A stretch of 52,242 nt of DNA from Phormidium willei BDU 130791 (GTDB taxonomy: Bacteria > Cyanobacteriota > Cyanobacteriia > Cyanobacteriales > Geitlerinemataceae). Below the pieces are notes generated by a model. That model was not told the origin of the DNA. It did no database searches and saw only the letters and a program-made list of their open reading frames with translations. This document shows, one piece after another, positions 52,241 through 52,242 of this stretch (its first letter is position 1; each line of letters starts with the position of its first letter). The translations under genes were made by a program, and so were the position numbers. The stretch spans positions 1-52,242 of the forward strand of contig LSZA01000019.1 in assembly GCA_001637315.1 (NCBI GenBank). The letters run 5' to 3'.

Positions 52241-52242
52241 TT

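Overview
This window looks like a chromosomal segment of a cyanobacterium, probably a filamentous Oscillatoriales-type lineage (Geitlerinema/Phormidium-like; inference). The evidence is very frequent HIP1 octamers (GCGATCGC) on both strands, tandem Tic20 homologues, an HstK-type Ser/Thr-histidine kinase, many Uma2-family genes, a heptamer short tandem repeat (GGGAACA/GGGAATA) and an HLR1-type (RpaB) site at the right edge.

Layout. 1-1185: the tail of a repetitive AYQEP-rich protein and a secreted MORN-repeat protein. 1385-5599 (+): an exbB-exbD pair followed by two FecCD-type permeases and a FecE-type ATPase, i.e. energised iron-siderophore or corrinoid uptake. 5607-16837 (-): a compact type III-D CRISPR effector operon. 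In transcription order it reads CARF-HEPN effector (Csx1/TM1812 family), Cas10, Cas7-like, Csx10 (Cas5-like), Cas11-like, Uma2, Cas7 (Csx7), Uma2, Cas7-like, Csx19, RAMP, and an unrecognised 231-residue protein. No cas1, cas2, cas6 or CRISPR array is present in the window. Gene junctions are mostly ATGA overlaps or a few bases, so the two Uma2 genes are truly embedded in the operon.

17135-20244 is a scrambled accessory island. It holds two intact Uma2 genes, a decayed tandem duplication of a purH(3' end)-Uma2-Uma2 unit, a TnpB-less IS200/IS605-like relic, and a two-gene pair that resembles a polymorphic-toxin C-terminal domain plus partner. purH follows at 20157-21704.

21762-33083 is a signalling cluster: two REC-histidine kinases, a REC-degenerate GGDEF-EAL protein (predicted c-di-GMP phosphodiesterase), a CBS-PAS histidine kinase and a 1380-residue CBS-multiPAS-GAF hybrid kinase, with one glycosyltransferase gene on the opposite strand. 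A degraded receiver domain lies beyond it. 33714-37240 carries a small Cys-containing membrane protein, a DUF2281/PIN toxin-antitoxin pair, a 1-Cys peroxiredoxin, rpiA and a three-cysteine larE. 37876-43284 is a 1802-residue HstK kinase. 43502-52242 is mostly housekeeping: a small membrane protein, Uma2, cobB, tlyA, phoH, rpsP, a FAH-family hydrolase, two Tic20 homologues, a lipoprotein sugar dehydrogenase and a conserved hypothetical gene.

Best candidates for new biology are the Uma2 nucleases translationally coupled to III-D cas genes, the unrecognised last gene of that operon, the toxin/immunity-like pair in the duplicated island, and the perfect HLR1 element at the right edge.
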